From Candidatus Cohnella colombiensis (GTDB taxonomy: Bacteria > Bacillota > Bacilli > Paenibacillales > Paenibacillaceae): a stretch of 64,000 nucleotides of DNA. Below, one piece after another: positions 25,462-34,299 of the stretch. The translations under genes were made by a program, and so were the position numbers. Below the pieces are notes generated by a model that did not search any database, was not told the origin of the DNA, and worked only from the letters and a program-made list of their open reading frames with translations. The DNA lies in assembly GCA_029203125.1 (NCBI GenBank), contig CP119317.1, positions 1,116,001-1,180,000 of the forward strand. The letters run 5' to 3'. Numbering within the stretch: position 1 is the first letter of the stretch; the number at the start of each line of letters is the position of its first letter.

Positions 25462-25501
25462 GGGATGCATCCCCTTCCGGGTGCTGTTACAGCCGTGAAA
25501 A
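25462..25501 (-). repeat. Half copy (copy C) of the structured inverted-repeat element
   Basis: Read on the minus strand, these 40 bases match the 3-prime arm of copy A (10782-10821) at about 34 of 40 positions, including TTACAG-N-CGTGAAA and TCCGG-N-TGCTG on the plus strand. The other arm is not found beside it, so the copy is truncated. It lies between the terminators of two convergent transcription units. Confidence 0.65.
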
Positions 25502-25554
25502 AACGACACAATGCATCTATCACCATCACTATCACCATATGCTTTAGACAGAAA

Positions 25555-25592
25555 AACCCGCCTACGGCGTCCTTGGACAATGTAGGCGGGTT
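25555..25592 (-). terminator. Terminator of the DUF4015 gene
   Basis: AACCCGCCTAC (25555-25565) pairs with GTAGGCGGGTT (25582-25592). The T run lies on the minus strand, directly after the stop codon of the gene ending at 25597. Confidence 0.88.
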
Positions 25593-25596
25593 ATTG

Positions 25597-26799
25597 TTAA
25601 TGATTTACACCTTCAGTAAAATTGTTCTTCGCGTTCCACAGCAAGTATTCGTCGATACCGGTATCTCGTAAAGCTTGAATTTGAGCATTAACCTCTGTAA
25701 CTCCGTACTTCGTGTAATGACCGCTTCCTAGCCAGCTTGCAGTAAAGTCTTGAATCCATGGACGAATGATCGGCTGATCTTCCCCAAGTGGGTCGAGCTT
25801 CGTATGGGTATCGAGCATGGAGCCTTTGATGATTTCATAAGGTGCTTTGTCTGGATCCTTTTGCTTATACCAACCAGTCGTATAGTGACTTGGGTACACC
25901 ATTGGACTGATGACATCGACTGCGTTAGATATTTTCACGAAATCTTGACCAATTCCTTCTGCGGCGGGAACTGCTGCAGCATAGCCGAAAATGTCAACCG
26001 ATACTCTAACTCCTAATGGAGCAAGCTCCTTCTTGGCATATTCGACGAATCCTGTAACGATATCCACACGACTAAGTTCATTGGTATCATACGTAAGCGA
26101 GTCTGCCTTTTTCTCGAAGCCTTCAGGGAATCTAACATAATCAAATTGAATTTCTTTAAATCCAAACTTGGCAGCTTCCTTCGCGACTTCAACGTTATAC
26201 TCCCATACCTCTTGGCGATAAGGGTTCACGAATTTATCTTTATTGCCATTCATCCAAATCGAACCGTCTTTTTGAATGAAGGACCATTCGGGATGTGTAC
26301 TCGCAAGCACGGTATCCTTAAATACAACGATTCGCGCAATCGGATAAATTTCATGCTCATCAAGTGTTGTAATTAACTTTTCCATATCTTTAATGTATCG
26401 CTTCGGTGAGCCAAGCTCCTGAAGATGCGTATTCTCAGTCATATAAGTAATGTTTCCTAGATCGTCCTTAAGATCGATAACCATCGCGTTAAGCTCGGTC
26501 CGATCAAGCAGATCAATAAGCTTAGCTAACTTTTCTCCTCCAGCACTATGAGCAGTAACATAGATCCCTTTAATTTTAGGTGCGTCTGGTTGTGGGTCTT
26601 TCATCGGATCTAGAGGGATTGGATCTTCAATTGTGCTTTCATTTGGGTCGGTCTCGGTTTGACCAGTGGTTTGAATATGCTCATTGAATGTCGTCAGTAA
26701 AACGTTGAATGCCGTTTCAATCTTTGGAGGTGCATCAGAATGATTGCCACCGATTAAATTGTTGAAAATTAAAAATAAAGATAAAATAATATCCATCAT
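25597..26799 (-). CDS. Putative glycoside hydrolase (DUF4015) with N-terminal membrane anchor
   Basis: About 400 residues. A hydrophobic segment at residues 3-18 anchors or exports the protein; a threonine/proline-rich linker follows to about residue 75, then a DUF4015 TIM-barrel domain to the end (KGIYVTAHSAGGEKLAKLID, AMVIDLKDDLGNITYMT, KFGFKEIQFDYVRFPEG, VSVDIFGYAA, DVISPMVYPSHY). The family is predicted to act on glycans, probably in the cell envelope; the substrate is not established. The frame opens at 26931, but GGGAGAG sits just before ATG 26799/26796. It stands as a single gene with its own terminator. Confidence 0.85.
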   Translation of the reverse strand: MMDIILSLFLIFNNLIGGNHSDAPPKIETAFNVLLTTFNEHIQTTGQTETDPNESTIEDPIPLDPMKDPQPDAPKIKGIYVTAHSAGGEKLAKLIDLLDRTELNAMVIDLKDDLGNITYMTENTHLQELGSPKRYIKDMEKLITTLDEHEIYPIARIVVFKDTVLASTHPEWSFIQKDGSIWMNGNKDKFVNPYRQEVWEYNVEVAKEAAKFGFKEIQFDYVRFPEGFEKKADSLTYDTNELSRVDIVTGFVEYAKKELAPLGVRVSVDIFGYAAAVPAAEGIGQDFVKISNAVDVISPMVYPSHYTTGWYKQKDPDKAPYEIIKGSMLDTHTKLDPLGEDQPIIRPWIQDFTASWLGSGHYTKYGVTEVNAQIQALRDTGIDEYLLWNAKNNFTEGVNH

Positions 26800-26951
26800 G
26801 CATTCTCTCCCTGTATCAACTATACTCTGATTATATACGAGTTTAGAAGGAGTAGACACAGGTATTTTGAAGGATTTTGATGAATTTTGACGTAAACACC
26901 ATGATGTAAAATATAACAATAATGGTATCAAATATTAAACCATTATAAGGG

Positions 26952-27782
26952 TTAATTGTTGCGTCTAAATTCACCAAGTACATCGATGGTTTGAACGATA
27001 TTCACGAATGCACGTTCATCGATTGTCCGAATTATTTTTCGTAACTCAGCTAGCTCGTAGCGGGTCGTGACGGTCATGAGCATATCATGCTCTTCCTGGG
27101 TGTATGCTCCACGCGTCTTCAAGATCGTTACACCTCTAGGCATGGATAGTAATCGCTCTACTAGCTTCTGTGGGTGTCGTGTAACGATAAATGCAGTAAT
27201 TTTATGATGTGGGGTATGGATAAGATCAATTACTTTTCCCGCGATATAGATCGCTAGCATAGAATATAGTGCAGCATTCCAATCCCGTTGAAATACACCG
27301 AGAGCAATGACCACAAGTGCATTCAAGCCGATGATGAGAAGTCCGATTGGAATGTCTCTGCGACGTGAAATAATGGAAGCGATAATATCGAATCCGCCAG
27401 ACGAACCTCCGAATCGCAATGTGATCGCGCTTCCTAAGCCGACAAGGACACCTCCAAAGACGGCTGATAACACGCGATCATTGGTTATATCGTTAATCGG
27501 TAATAGTTGCATGGCTATGGAAGTTGCGATAACATTCACGATGCTCAGCGAAATAAAATTTCGTCCTAAAATTTGATATCCCCAGAGCAAAATCGGCACG
27601 TTTAGGGCAAAATAAAGCCAGCCGATATCCCATCCGCTTACGTAACCAATGATCATCGCGACTCCCGACACCCCGCCACTCAGTAGTTGTTCTGGAATGA
27701 GCAGCAATTGAAATCCACAGGCAAAAAAAACTGCACTAAGCAACATCATTATATAGGGTCCAATTACGGAGATCTTCTTCAT
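26952..27782 (-). CDS. YitT-family membrane protein (DUF161 plus DUF2179)
   Basis: About 276 residues. Five or so membrane segments (LLSAVFFACGFQLLLIPEQLLSGG, GLGSAITLRFGGSSGGFDIIA) form the YitT domain; a C-terminal soluble DUF2179 domain follows (HKITAFIVTRHPQKLVERLL ... GVTILKTRGAYTQEEHDMLM). The function is not known in detail; members are proposed membrane transport or regulatory proteins. The frame is open to 27989, but AAGGAGTGG fixes ATG 27782. It diverges from the helicase gene. Confidence 0.9.
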   Translation of the reverse strand: MKKISVIGPYIMMLLSAVFFACGFQLLLIPEQLLSGGVSGVAMIIGYVSGWDIGWLYFALNVPILLWGYQILGRNFISLSIVNVIATSIAMQLLPINDITNDRVLSAVFGGVLVGLGSAITLRFGGSSGGFDIIASIISRRRDIPIGLLIIGLNALVVIALGVFQRDWNAALYSMLAIYIAGKVIDLIHTPHHKITAFIVTRHPQKLVERLLSMPRGVTILKTRGAYTQEEHDMLMTVTTRYELAELRKIIRTIDERAFVNIVQTIDVLGEFRRNN

Positions 27783-27902
27783 TAATATCCACTCCTTGAG
27801 AATAAGGATTGTCCATCTTTGTTCTAGTTTAACATCGGAAACGACAGCAAACAAAAAAATATTGGGAGTCATTTCCTTGTGCTGGAGTTCACAAAGGGTT
27901 TG

Positions 27903-27911
27903 TGGTATAAT
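27903..27911 (+). promoter_or_regulatory. Extended -10 promoter of the DEAD-box helicase gene
   Basis: TGGTATAAT is an exact extended -10 element; no good -35 is present 17 nt upstream. Transcription would start near 27918, giving a leader of about 55 nt. Confidence 0.6.
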
Positions 27912-27971
27912 GAACTGATTATTTTTTGGAAGCCGTAACATGCAGGCCCAATACAGAAGGAGTTTGAGAAT

Positions 27972-29594
27972 TTGAATACTTTTACGCAATTTGGTTTGGA
28001 GCAGGACGTGCTACAAGCCATCTCGGAGATGGGGTTTGAAGAGGCTACCCCAATCCAAGCCAAAGCCATTCCGGTTGCAATCGCTGGTAAAGATATGATC
28101 GGGCAGGCTCAGACAGGCACAGGGAAAACAGCAGCCTTCGGAATCCCACTAATCAGCAAGATTGCCGCATCGGAAGATCGGATTGTCGCTTTAATTATGG
28201 CGCCAACTCGCGAACTAGCCATTCAAGTGGCTGAAGAAATTGAGAAGCTTGGACGTTTCAAGGGACTTCGTTCCTTGGCTATATATGGCGGTCAAGACAT
28301 CTCACGTCAAATCCGCTCGTTGAAGCGGAAACCGCAAATCATTATCGGAACACCAGGACGTTTGCTCGATCACATTAACCGTAAGACGATTCGACTTGAC
28401 GATGTTCGAACTGTAATCTTGGATGAAGCAGATGAAATGCTTGACATGGGCTTTATGGAAGATATCCAATCGATCCTAAAGCTTGTTCCAGACGAGCGTC
28501 AAACGTTGTTGTTCTCAGCAACGATGCCGTCGAACATCCAAAGACTGGCACAGCAGTTCCTTCGGAATCCTGAACATATTTCAGTGATGTCCAAGGTCGT
28601 TAGTGCACCATCGATTCAACAATTTTATGTTGAAGTTCAAGAGCGGATGAAATTCGATGGACTTTGCAGATTGCTTGATATGGAACCACCTGAACTTGCA
28701 ATCATATTTGGTCGGACGAAGCGTCGTGTTGCTGAATTGTCTGAAGCACTCATGAAGCGTGGATATGCATGTGATGGGTTGCATGGTGATCTCTCACAAA
28801 ATCAACGCGACACCGTGATGCGGAAATTCCGCGATGGTAGCATTGATGTTCTAGTTGCAACAGATGTTGCTGCACGTGGCCTTGATGTTTCGGGCGTAAC
28901 ACATGTTATCAACTTCGACTTGCCACAAGATCCTGAAAGCTATGTTCACCGTATCGGCCGTACAGGACGTGCAGGTAAAGAAGGTACTTCATGGTCGTTC
29001 GTTACAGCACGTGAAACGGATCATCTTCATTTCATCGAGAAAGTAACACGTCATCGGATTACTAAGAAGATTTTGCCAACGTTGTCTGAGGCAATGGAAG
29101 GCAAACAAAAGCTTATGGCTGAACGTATTATGGAAACTGTAGGTAGTGAGGAAGATCTAACTGCTTATAGATGGGTTGCTATGCAATTGCTTGAGCAATA
29201 TGATTCCGTCCAATTGCTTGCAGCTGCGATGAAGCTACTTACAAGCGATAAGAAGGATGTTAATGTTGAGTTAACACCGGAAGATCCTATTCGTTCGAAA
29301 AAGCGTAAGTTTGAAGGTTCTCGTGGTGGCTCAGGCGGAGGCTATGGTGGCAGTGGTGGACGTCGTTACGGTGGTAGCAGTGGCGGTGGCAGTGGCGGTT
29401 ACCGTCAAGGTCAAGGTCGCAGCGATTCCCGTGGAGGCTCCAGCTCCAGTTATGGTCAACGTAAGCCGTACAATGGAAGCAGTAGTCGCAATAGCGGACG
29501 TGAAGAAGGTAATCGCGGTGGTCGATCAGAGCGTCGTGATGATTCACGTAGCAGCAGTAGCAGATCGAACAGTGAAAATTTCGTAAACATTTAA
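27972..29594 (+). CDS. cshA: DEAD-box ATP-dependent RNA helicase (CshA-like)
   Basis: Unwinds RNA in cold adaptation, ribosome assembly and mRNA decay. All helicase motifs are visible in order: Q motif GFEEATPIQ, Walker A AQTGTGKT, PTRELA, TPGR, DEAD, SAT, then ARGLD and HRIGRTGRAG. After about residue 440 comes a low-complexity tail of about 90 residues rich in Gly, Ser and Arg (RGG type), typical of RNA binding. The 540 residues are somewhat longer than Bacillus CshA because of this tail. It starts at TTG 27972 behind GAAGGAG (27956-27962). Confidence 0.93.
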   Translation: MNTFTQFGLEQDVLQAISEMGFEEATPIQAKAIPVAIAGKDMIGQAQTGTGKTAAFGIPLISKIAASEDRIVALIMAPTRELAIQVAEEIEKLGRFKGLRSLAIYGGQDISRQIRSLKRKPQIIIGTPGRLLDHINRKTIRLDDVRTVILDEADEMLDMGFMEDIQSILKLVPDERQTLLFSATMPSNIQRLAQQFLRNPEHISVMSKVVSAPSIQQFYVEVQERMKFDGLCRLLDMEPPELAIIFGRTKRRVAELSEALMKRGYACDGLHGDLSQNQRDTVMRKFRDGSIDVLVATDVAARGLDVSGVTHVINFDLPQDPESYVHRIGRTGRAGKEGTSWSFVTARETDHLHFIEKVTRHRITKKILPTLSEAMEGKQKLMAERIMETVGSEEDLTAYRWVAMQLLEQYDSVQLLAAAMKLLTSDKKDVNVELTPEDPIRSKKRKFEGSRGGSGGGYGGSGGRRYGGSSGGGSGGYRQGQGRSDSRGGSSSSYGQRKPYNGSSSRNSGREEGNRGGRSERRDDSRSSSSRSNSENFVNI

Positions 29595-29630
29595 TTCGGC
29601 TGACAAGAATGTCATCAGGGAGGAATTCCC

Positions 29631-30431
29631 ATGGAAATGCGGGGCATGATGGGTGGCTTTTATAAGCTATCGGAATGGATCATGAGGTTATCGGTTACGA
29701 ACGTTCTGTGGCTTCTGTTTTCTATTCCTTTTTGGTTCATTATTATTTCGGTGCTAAATTTGCCGATACCAGAAGACATTATCATTGTGGATGGCGACAT
29801 CAATTCGGTAATTAAAGCGGGTTGGTGGTTGCTCGGCAATATGTTGCTATTGCCACTTATTCTTGCTCCGTTTACCTTCTTTCCGGCGACCTCAGCGATG
29901 TTCTCGGTCGCCCGGAAATGGGTAACAGGTGATGTGGATGTTCCACTCTTCAAAACATTCTTCCAAAGCTATAAGTCTAACTTCAAACAAGCTATGCTCG
30001 GCGGTATCCTCTATTCATTACTGATACTTATTCTTGTCGTGGATTATATTTTCTTCATTGAACATTTTCCTGTAGTAGGGTACTTGTTCATCTTCTTGAT
30101 GTTTCTAACAGTTGTCTCAATGTTCCACTACTTCTCATTGTTGTCTCACTTCCATATGAAGACACTTCAATTGCTTAAGAATGCACTCATCCTGACGATT
30201 GGACGTCCGATTCGTTCGTTACTCATCGTTTTTGGAATAGTTGCGGTATTTTTGATTCTGAGGCAATTTCCGGTATTATTCCTGTTCTTCTCAGGAAGTA
30301 TCGTAGCAGTGTATACGTTCTATCATTTCAACTTAGTTGTTCAGAAGATGATCATACAGAGGGAAGCAATCGAAGCAAAAGAAGGACAAGATGGACAAGC
30401 AACTGATGATGGCAAACAATCCCAAGCTTAA
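29631..30431 (+). CDS. YesL-family membrane protein (DUF624)
   Basis: A 266-residue protein with five to six hydrophobic segments and the DUF624 opening pattern (LSEWIMRLSVTNVLWLLFSIP; FFPATSAMFSVARKWVTGD). The family's role is unknown; members often lie with sugar transporters or, as here, as isolated genes. A hydrophilic C-terminal tail (EAKEGQDGQATDDGKQ) is probably cytoplasmic. GGGAGG precedes the ATG. It begins 36 bases after the helicase gene and may be cotranscribed with it. Confidence 0.85.
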   Translation: MEMRGMMGGFYKLSEWIMRLSVTNVLWLLFSIPFWFIIISVLNLPIPEDIIIVDGDINSVIKAGWWLLGNMLLLPLILAPFTFFPATSAMFSVARKWVTGDVDVPLFKTFFQSYKSNFKQAMLGGILYSLLILILVVDYIFFIEHFPVVGYLFIFLMFLTVVSMFHYFSLLSHFHMKTLQLLKNALILTIGRPIRSLLIVFGIVAVFLILRQFPVLFLFFSGSIVAVYTFYHFNLVVQKMIIQREAIEAKEGQDGQATDDGKQSQA

Positions 30432-30436
30432 GTCGA

Positions 30437-30465
30437 TTTACTTTACGGTGTGACCTGCTTATAAT
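30437..30465 (+). promoter_or_regulatory. Promoter of 6S RNA
   Basis: TTTACT (30437-30442), a 17-nt spacer and TATAAT (30460-30465). The expected start, about 7 nt downstream, matches the base of the 6S closing helix. The -35 overlaps the hydrolysis end of the previous unit without a visible terminator. Confidence 0.65.
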
Positions 30466-30471
30466 AGAAGT

Positions 30472-30653
30472 ATTCCTGCCATGCGCGTTACGACGCTTTA
30501 TTGTTTTGAACCAATGTTAGTTTCAAAGGGAGCCCTAGATTACGAACGCTGATGACATGCCCCCGAAAAGGGACGTCAAAGGCAAAGTTGCGAGCACCCA
30601 CCTGCGAGAGCGGGTTCGAAACAATTACGTTGGACGGCAATGGCGGGTTTTTT
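30472..30653 (+). ncRNA. ssrS: 6S RNA
   Basis: A roughly 182-nt RNA that binds sigma-A RNA polymerase and mimics an open promoter. The closing helix pairs CCTGCCAT (30475-30482) with ATGGCGGG (30640-30647), followed by a T run that ends transcription. Inside are segments close to the Firmicutes 6S consensus as I recall it: TTTTGAACCAAT, AAAGGGAGCCC, and the terminal hairpin CCACCTGCGAGAGCGGGTTCGAAA. It explains the gene-free stretch 30432-30733. Confidence 0.85.
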
Positions 30654-30733
30654 CTTGTCTATGGTCTTTTATCCCTAGGATAAGCATGGTAATATAGAAG
30701 AAGCGCCATAGCGAACCGGAGGGAGCGAGTAAC

Positions 30734-31117
30734 TTGTTGAAACGAGTGCTAATCGGACTAATCCGAAGCCATGAAAATACAAGCGATAGAGCGAAAGACC
30801 CAAAGCTTAAATCTCATTACTATCGGTTATCGAAGGATCGTACTTGGGATGAAGTCATCTCGATTTTGAAGAAAATGAAGGGCTATCGAGTATTGCATGA
30901 AGTGCAGAACGTTGGAGAAATTGTAATGGAAAAAAAGACGGTATCAGGCCGTACGATGGACATTACAATTCAGATTGTTACTGCTAGCCCAGGAACGACA
31001 GCGGTCGATATTTACTCGGCATCCCGTGGCTCGTTGGGTGATTTGGGTGCGAATTATCGAATCATTCAAGAGATTTATAGTGTGCTAGATCGCAAGCTAT
31101 CCAATAATAAAATCTAA
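30734..31117 (+). CDS. DUF1499 family protein
   Basis: A 127-residue cytoplasmic protein whose C-terminal part shows the DUF1499 signature (VDIYSASRGSLGDLGANYRII) after a two-strand region (GEIVMEKKTVSGRTMDITIQIV). The function is unknown. It starts at TTG 30734 behind GGAGGGAG. It follows the 6S RNA gene by 80 bases and ends before a two-way terminator shared with tpx. Confidence 0.75.
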   Translation: MLKRVLIGLIRSHENTSDRAKDPKLKSHYYRLSKDRTWDEVISILKKMKGYRVLHEVQNVGEIVMEKKTVSGRTMDITIQIVTASPGTTAVDIYSASRGSLGDLGANYRIIQEIYSVLDRKLSNNKI

Positions 31118-31126
31118 TAGGTTATG

Positions 31127-31174
31127 AAAAAAGAATGCGAGAAAGGCAGTTAGGCCGATGCTCGCATTCTTTTT
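31127..31174. terminator. Bidirectional terminator between the DUF1499 gene and tpx
   Basis: AAAAAAGAATGCGAG (31127-31141) pairs with CTCGCATTCTTTTT (31161-31174). A and T runs on both sides serve the two convergent genes. Confidence 0.92.
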
Positions 31175-31203
31175 GTTATAGATAGTTAATAGTTGGATTG
31201 AAA

Positions 31204-31716
31204 TTACAGCAGTTCCTTAACTGCAGCAATTGCTGCGTCATAGTTCGGGTGCTCTGTCATTTCGCTGAGAACTTCAACGTAAGTAATCTTATCGTTAGCA
31301 TCTACAACGAAGATAGATCTCATGTCCAGGCTAAGCTCCTTAATAAGGACTCCATACGCTTTAGCGAAGCTGTTATCTTTGTAATCGGACAGCATAACGA
31401 CGCGATCTACACCCGCAGCGCCGCACCAACGAGCTTGGGCGAATGGGAGATCTGCACTTACTGTCAGAACGGCAACTTGATCGCCGAGCTGTGAAGCAAC
31501 TTCGTTGAAACGACGTGTTTGCGCATCGCAGACACCAGTATCGATTGAGGGAACGACACTAATGAGTTTTACTTTACCTGAAAAGTCTTGGAGGGAAGCA
31601 ACCTCTAATAAATTTTTGTTCAGTACGAAGTCTGGTGCTGTGTTACCTGCAGCAAGGACGGGACCTACGAGTGTAATCGGATTACCTTTAAGTGTTGCAG
31701 AACGTTCTTGTGACAT
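31204..31716 (-). CDS. tpx: Thiol peroxidase Tpx
   Basis: Cytoplasmic atypical two-cysteine peroxiredoxin reduced by thioredoxin. The 170 residues match the family. The peroxidatic cysteine lies in SVVPSIDTGVCDAQTRRFN (near residue 63) and the resolving cysteine in DLPFAQARWCGAAGV (near 98). AGGAGG precedes the ATG on the minus strand. It diverges from the LysR regulator gene, whose product could control it, though nothing in the sequence proves that. Confidence 0.96.
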   Translation of the reverse strand: MSQERSATLKGNPITLVGPVLAAGNTAPDFVLNKNLLEVASLQDFSGKVKLISVVPSIDTGVCDAQTRRFNEVASQLGDQVAVLTVSADLPFAQARWCGAAGVDRVVMLSDYKDNSFAKAYGVLIKELSLDMRSIFVVDANDKITYVEVLSEMTEHPNYDAAIAAVKELL

Positions 31717-31832
31717 GAATTTATTCCTCCTTCATTGATAAGACTTGCCGTTATTATTATAATCGTAATCAAATACCCTTGTCCAATGTATGGAAAGATG
31801 GACGATTGGATTGTGAGTGGGGAGAGGTTGAA

Positions 31833-32729
31833 GTGGAATTAAGGCAGCTACAATATTTCGTTAAAGTTGCAAGATTACAGCATGTTACGAAAGCGGCCGA
31901 AGAGCTTCATGTGGCGCAATCTGCAGTGAGTCGACAAATACACCGATTGGAAGAAGAATTAGGTGTGCGCTTATTCATGCAACGCGGACGCAATGTTCAA
32001 TTGACACCTGTGGGTCAATTGTTTTTGAAACGAGCAGAAAATATATTAAACGACCTTGATCAATCCGTGATCGAGCTTCATGAATTTTTAGACCCAGAGG
32101 TTGGCGAAATCAGATTAGGTTTCCCGCATAGTCTTGGGATCAATATGGTGCCTCAGGCCGTGGCGGCATTTCGCAAGCTTCATCCGCGTGTACGCTTTCG
32201 ATTTCGTCAAGGGATGTATCCTTCGCTAATACGTGATGTGATTGAGGCAGAGGTCGATCTTGCATTCATTTCCCCTTTTCCTGAAAAAAATGATCAAGTT
32301 ACCGGTGAAATTATACTCACAGAGGAGTTATTTGCGATTTTGCCGGAAAATCATCGACTTGCGATGGAAGATTCAATTCCACTCAGCGAGTTAAAGGATG
32401 AGATATTCGTTCTTTTTAGTGAAGGGTACTCACTTCGTCCGATTGTATGGGAAGCATGTAAAGCGGCGGGGTTTACACCGAAGATTGCTTTCGAAGGTGA
32501 GGAGACCGGGACGATTCGTGGTCTTGTAGCTGCTGGGATGGGTGTAAGCCTCTTGCCTGAGATGGCAATGTACCATACGAGCTCAATGATGCCAGCTGTT
32601 GTAAATATAAGCTCGCCCCATGTTACGAGAACGATCGGGCTAATCCGAAGATCGGAAGAGAAAATGCCTCTCGTCGTTCAGATGTTTCATTCGTTCTTAC
32701 TGGACTTTTTTAGCAAGCAGAATAAATAA
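31833..32729 (+). CDS. LysR-family transcriptional regulator, GltC-like
   Basis: A 298-residue regulator with an N-terminal winged helix-turn-helix (ELRQLQYFVKVARLQHVTKA..HVAQSAVSRQIHRLEEELGV) and a C-terminal two-lobed effector domain. The sequence resembles Bacillus GltC over its whole length (EIRLGFPHSLG, EGEETGTIRGLVAAGMGVSLLPE), but no glutamate synthase gene is nearby, so the target is unknown. The frame is open to 31779; GGGGAGAGG points to GTG 31833. It is divergent from tpx, and repeat copy B follows. Confidence 0.85.
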   Translation: MELRQLQYFVKVARLQHVTKAAEELHVAQSAVSRQIHRLEEELGVRLFMQRGRNVQLTPVGQLFLKRAENILNDLDQSVIELHEFLDPEVGEIRLGFPHSLGINMVPQAVAAFRKLHPRVRFRFRQGMYPSLIRDVIEAEVDLAFISPFPEKNDQVTGEIILTEELFAILPENHRLAMEDSIPLSELKDEIFVLFSEGYSLRPIVWEACKAAGFTPKIAFEGEETGTIRGLVAAGMGVSLLPEMAMYHTSSMMPAVVNISSPHVTRTIGLIRRSEEKMPLVVQMFHSFLLDFFSKQNK

Positions 32730-32747
32730 AATCGATGAAAAAAAGAG

Positions 32748-32866
32748 GGCATGTATCTCCTGGAGGAGCGACAGCGTTTGCTTTGGGAATCGTGAAATAA
32801 CCTTATAAAGGTTTACCAATTCAAATTTCACGATGACAACGGCAACCGAAAGAAGATACATTCCCG
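32748..32866 (+). repeat. Structured inverted-repeat element, copy B
   Basis: About 119 nt. The outer arm ATGTATCTCC (32751-32760) faces GAAGATACAT (32852-32861) with one mismatch; TTGC/GCAA (32778-32781/32842-32845) and TCGTGAAAT/ATTTCACGA (32790-32798/32825-32833) are kept. The apical hairpin is AACCTT-ATA-AAGGTT (32799-32813): the same position as in copy A but with different bases on both sides. It shares 31 identical bases with copy A at its 5-prime end. Confidence 0.85.
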
Positions 32867-32893
32867 TAAAAATCATAATCGATAATAATTAAA

Positions 32894-32930
32894 GAGGCTC
32901 CCCAGTTGCTTATGGGATAGCCTCTTATTG
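32894..32930. terminator. Terminator between LysR gene and yugP
   Basis: GAGGCT (32894-32899) pairs with AGCCTC (32919-32924), with an inner CCC/GGG. It lies just after the stop of yugP, whose transcript would read a T-rich tail. Confidence 0.65.
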
Positions 32931-32934
32931 TTGT

Positions 32935-33618
32935 CTATTCACGCCGATTAGCGAAGATCAAAATGTACTTAACGAGCTCGAGCAGGGAGATTAGAGCTGC
33001 GGCAACATAAGTTAAGGCTGCGGCATTGAGAACCTTAGCAACACCGCGTTCCTCATCGTTACTAATAAAGCCTTCAGCAATCATCAGATTGCGCGCACGC
33101 GAGCTTGCGTTAAACTCAACGGGGAGTGTGACGAGTTGGAAGGCAACAGCGGCTGAGAAGAAGATAATCCCTAGTCCAATCAAATTCATCGCATTGAATA
33201 CAAAGCCTGCAATCAACATGAACGGTGCAATATTTGAAGCAAAGTTAACGACAGGGAACATACGGTGACGCAATGCGAGCATCGGATAATGGTTTGCGTG
33301 CTGAATCGCATGTCCAACTTCGTGGCAAGCGACGGATACAGCGGCAACCGAGTTTTGATCATATACCGTCTCGGATAAACGTACAACACGTTTAACGGGA
33401 TCGTAATGGTCGCTTAATTGTCCTTGAATTCTTTCAATTGGAATTTGATTAAGCCCATTTCGATCAAGCATTGCGCGTGCAGCTTGTTGACCCGTGATGC
33501 CACTGCGAATGGGTACACCTGACCAACGATTGAACGTGCCCTTAACGCGAAACTGTGCCCAGAGTGACAGTAGAAATGCAATAATAATTAAAAAATCCAT
33601 CGGGTGAAAAAAATACAT
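32935..33618 (-). CDS. yugP: YugP-like membrane zinc metallopeptidase
   Basis: A 227-residue membrane protein of the neutral zinc metallopeptidase family (Zn_peptidase_2). It has an N-terminal membrane segment, the zinc-binding HEVGH motif near residue 120 (AVSVACHEVGHAIQHANHY), two further membrane segments (FMLIAGFVFNAMNLIGLGIIFF) and a C-terminal one. The conserved ARAMLDRNGL and DHYDPVKRVVRLSE blocks are present. The physiological substrate is not established. A MerR regulator gene lies 41 bases upstream on the same strand. Confidence 0.92.
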   Translation of the reverse strand: MYFFHPMDFLIIIAFLLSLWAQFRVKGTFNRWSGVPIRSGITGQQAARAMLDRNGLNQIPIERIQGQLSDHYDPVKRVVRLSETVYDQNSVAAVSVACHEVGHAIQHANHYPMLALRHRMFPVVNFASNIAPFMLIAGFVFNAMNLIGLGIIFFSAAVAFQLVTLPVEFNASSRARNLMIAEGFISNDEERGVAKVLNAAALTYVAAALISLLELVKYILIFANRRE

Positions 33619-33659
33619 GATGTCATCCCTCCAGCGGAATGAAAGTCTGTAAACTAAAT

Positions 33660-34115
33660 TTACATGAAGTTGTTTTTACCTAATAAGAGGAGTAGTGCAT
33701 CGATGCAAGCAGCGGTGCTCGGTGTGAGCGCACGATAGAGCCGCTTCGCTTGCTGTGGCTTTAATTGTTCCAATACAGGCTCCAGTTCCTTAACCTCGCG
33801 TTCAAGCTGTGTCATATGTGTCTGAAGCTCTGCAAGCTTACGGGAGACAGTAGCATTCGTTGTTGCGCGGTTTAAACTAGCCAGCTGTGTTTTAATTTCA
33901 CCAAGTGTATATTTCTGCGCCTTCATCTCTTCAATACGATAGATGCGCTCTAAAGTGTCATCATCATAGAGTCTAAAGTTTCCGTTTGAACGCTTAGCCG
34001 GGTGCAACAAACCGATACTTGTATAATAGTCTATGGTGCGAGCGCTGAGCCCTGTTAAAGACGCCAGCTCGCCAATCCGGTAAAAGCGGGAGGTATTATT
34101 CTGTCGTTCTCTCAT
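33660..34115 (-). CDS. MerR-family transcriptional regulator
   Basis: About 151 residues. A MerR winged helix-turn-helix occupies residues 10-75 (FYRIGELASLTGLSARTIDYYTSIGLLHPAKR ... LERIYRIEEMKAQKYTLGEIK), then a coiled coil (about 80-115: LAELQTHMTQLEREVKELEPVLEQL) and a short C-terminal segment with one cysteine. The effector is unknown. Two starts are possible: ATG 34127 directly abuts AAAGGA, so ATG 34115 is better spaced. It probably forms a unit with yugP. Confidence 0.82.
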   Translation of the reverse strand: MRERQNNTSRFYRIGELASLTGLSARTIDYYTSIGLLHPAKRSNGNFRLYDDDTLERIYRIEEMKAQKYTLGEIKTQLASLNRATTNATVSRKLAELQTHMTQLEREVKELEPVLEQLKPQQAKRLYRALTPSTAACIDALLLLLGKNNFM

Positions 34116-34249
34116 CGTCTTCACCATTCCTTTCTAGAGCTACTGTAATAATCATACTCATTTTGTGTTCTTTCAGTCAAACAGCTGTGCATTCGCCTAT
34201 CAATGTCAGGTATATGTAAATAAATGCAAATTTAGTGGCGATTAATCTA

Positions 34250-34278
34250 TTGGAAAGCTGATTTTCACCCCTTATAAT
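34250..34278 (+). promoter_or_regulatory. Promoter of amt
   Basis: TTGGAA (34250-34255), a 17-nt spacer and TATAAT (34273-34278); the start would lie near 34285. Confidence 0.7.
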
Positions 34279-34299
34279 GACAGTATCATTCACGTTATA

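Noticed and set aside
29287..29547. His-rich minus-strand frame inside the helicase gene
   Set aside because: It is the reverse reading of the Gly/Ser/Arg-rich tail; composition follows from the repeats of the plus-strand gene.
29311..29586. Val/Ala-rich frame in the helicase tail
   Set aside because: Shifted reading of the same GGT-rich repeats; no start signals.
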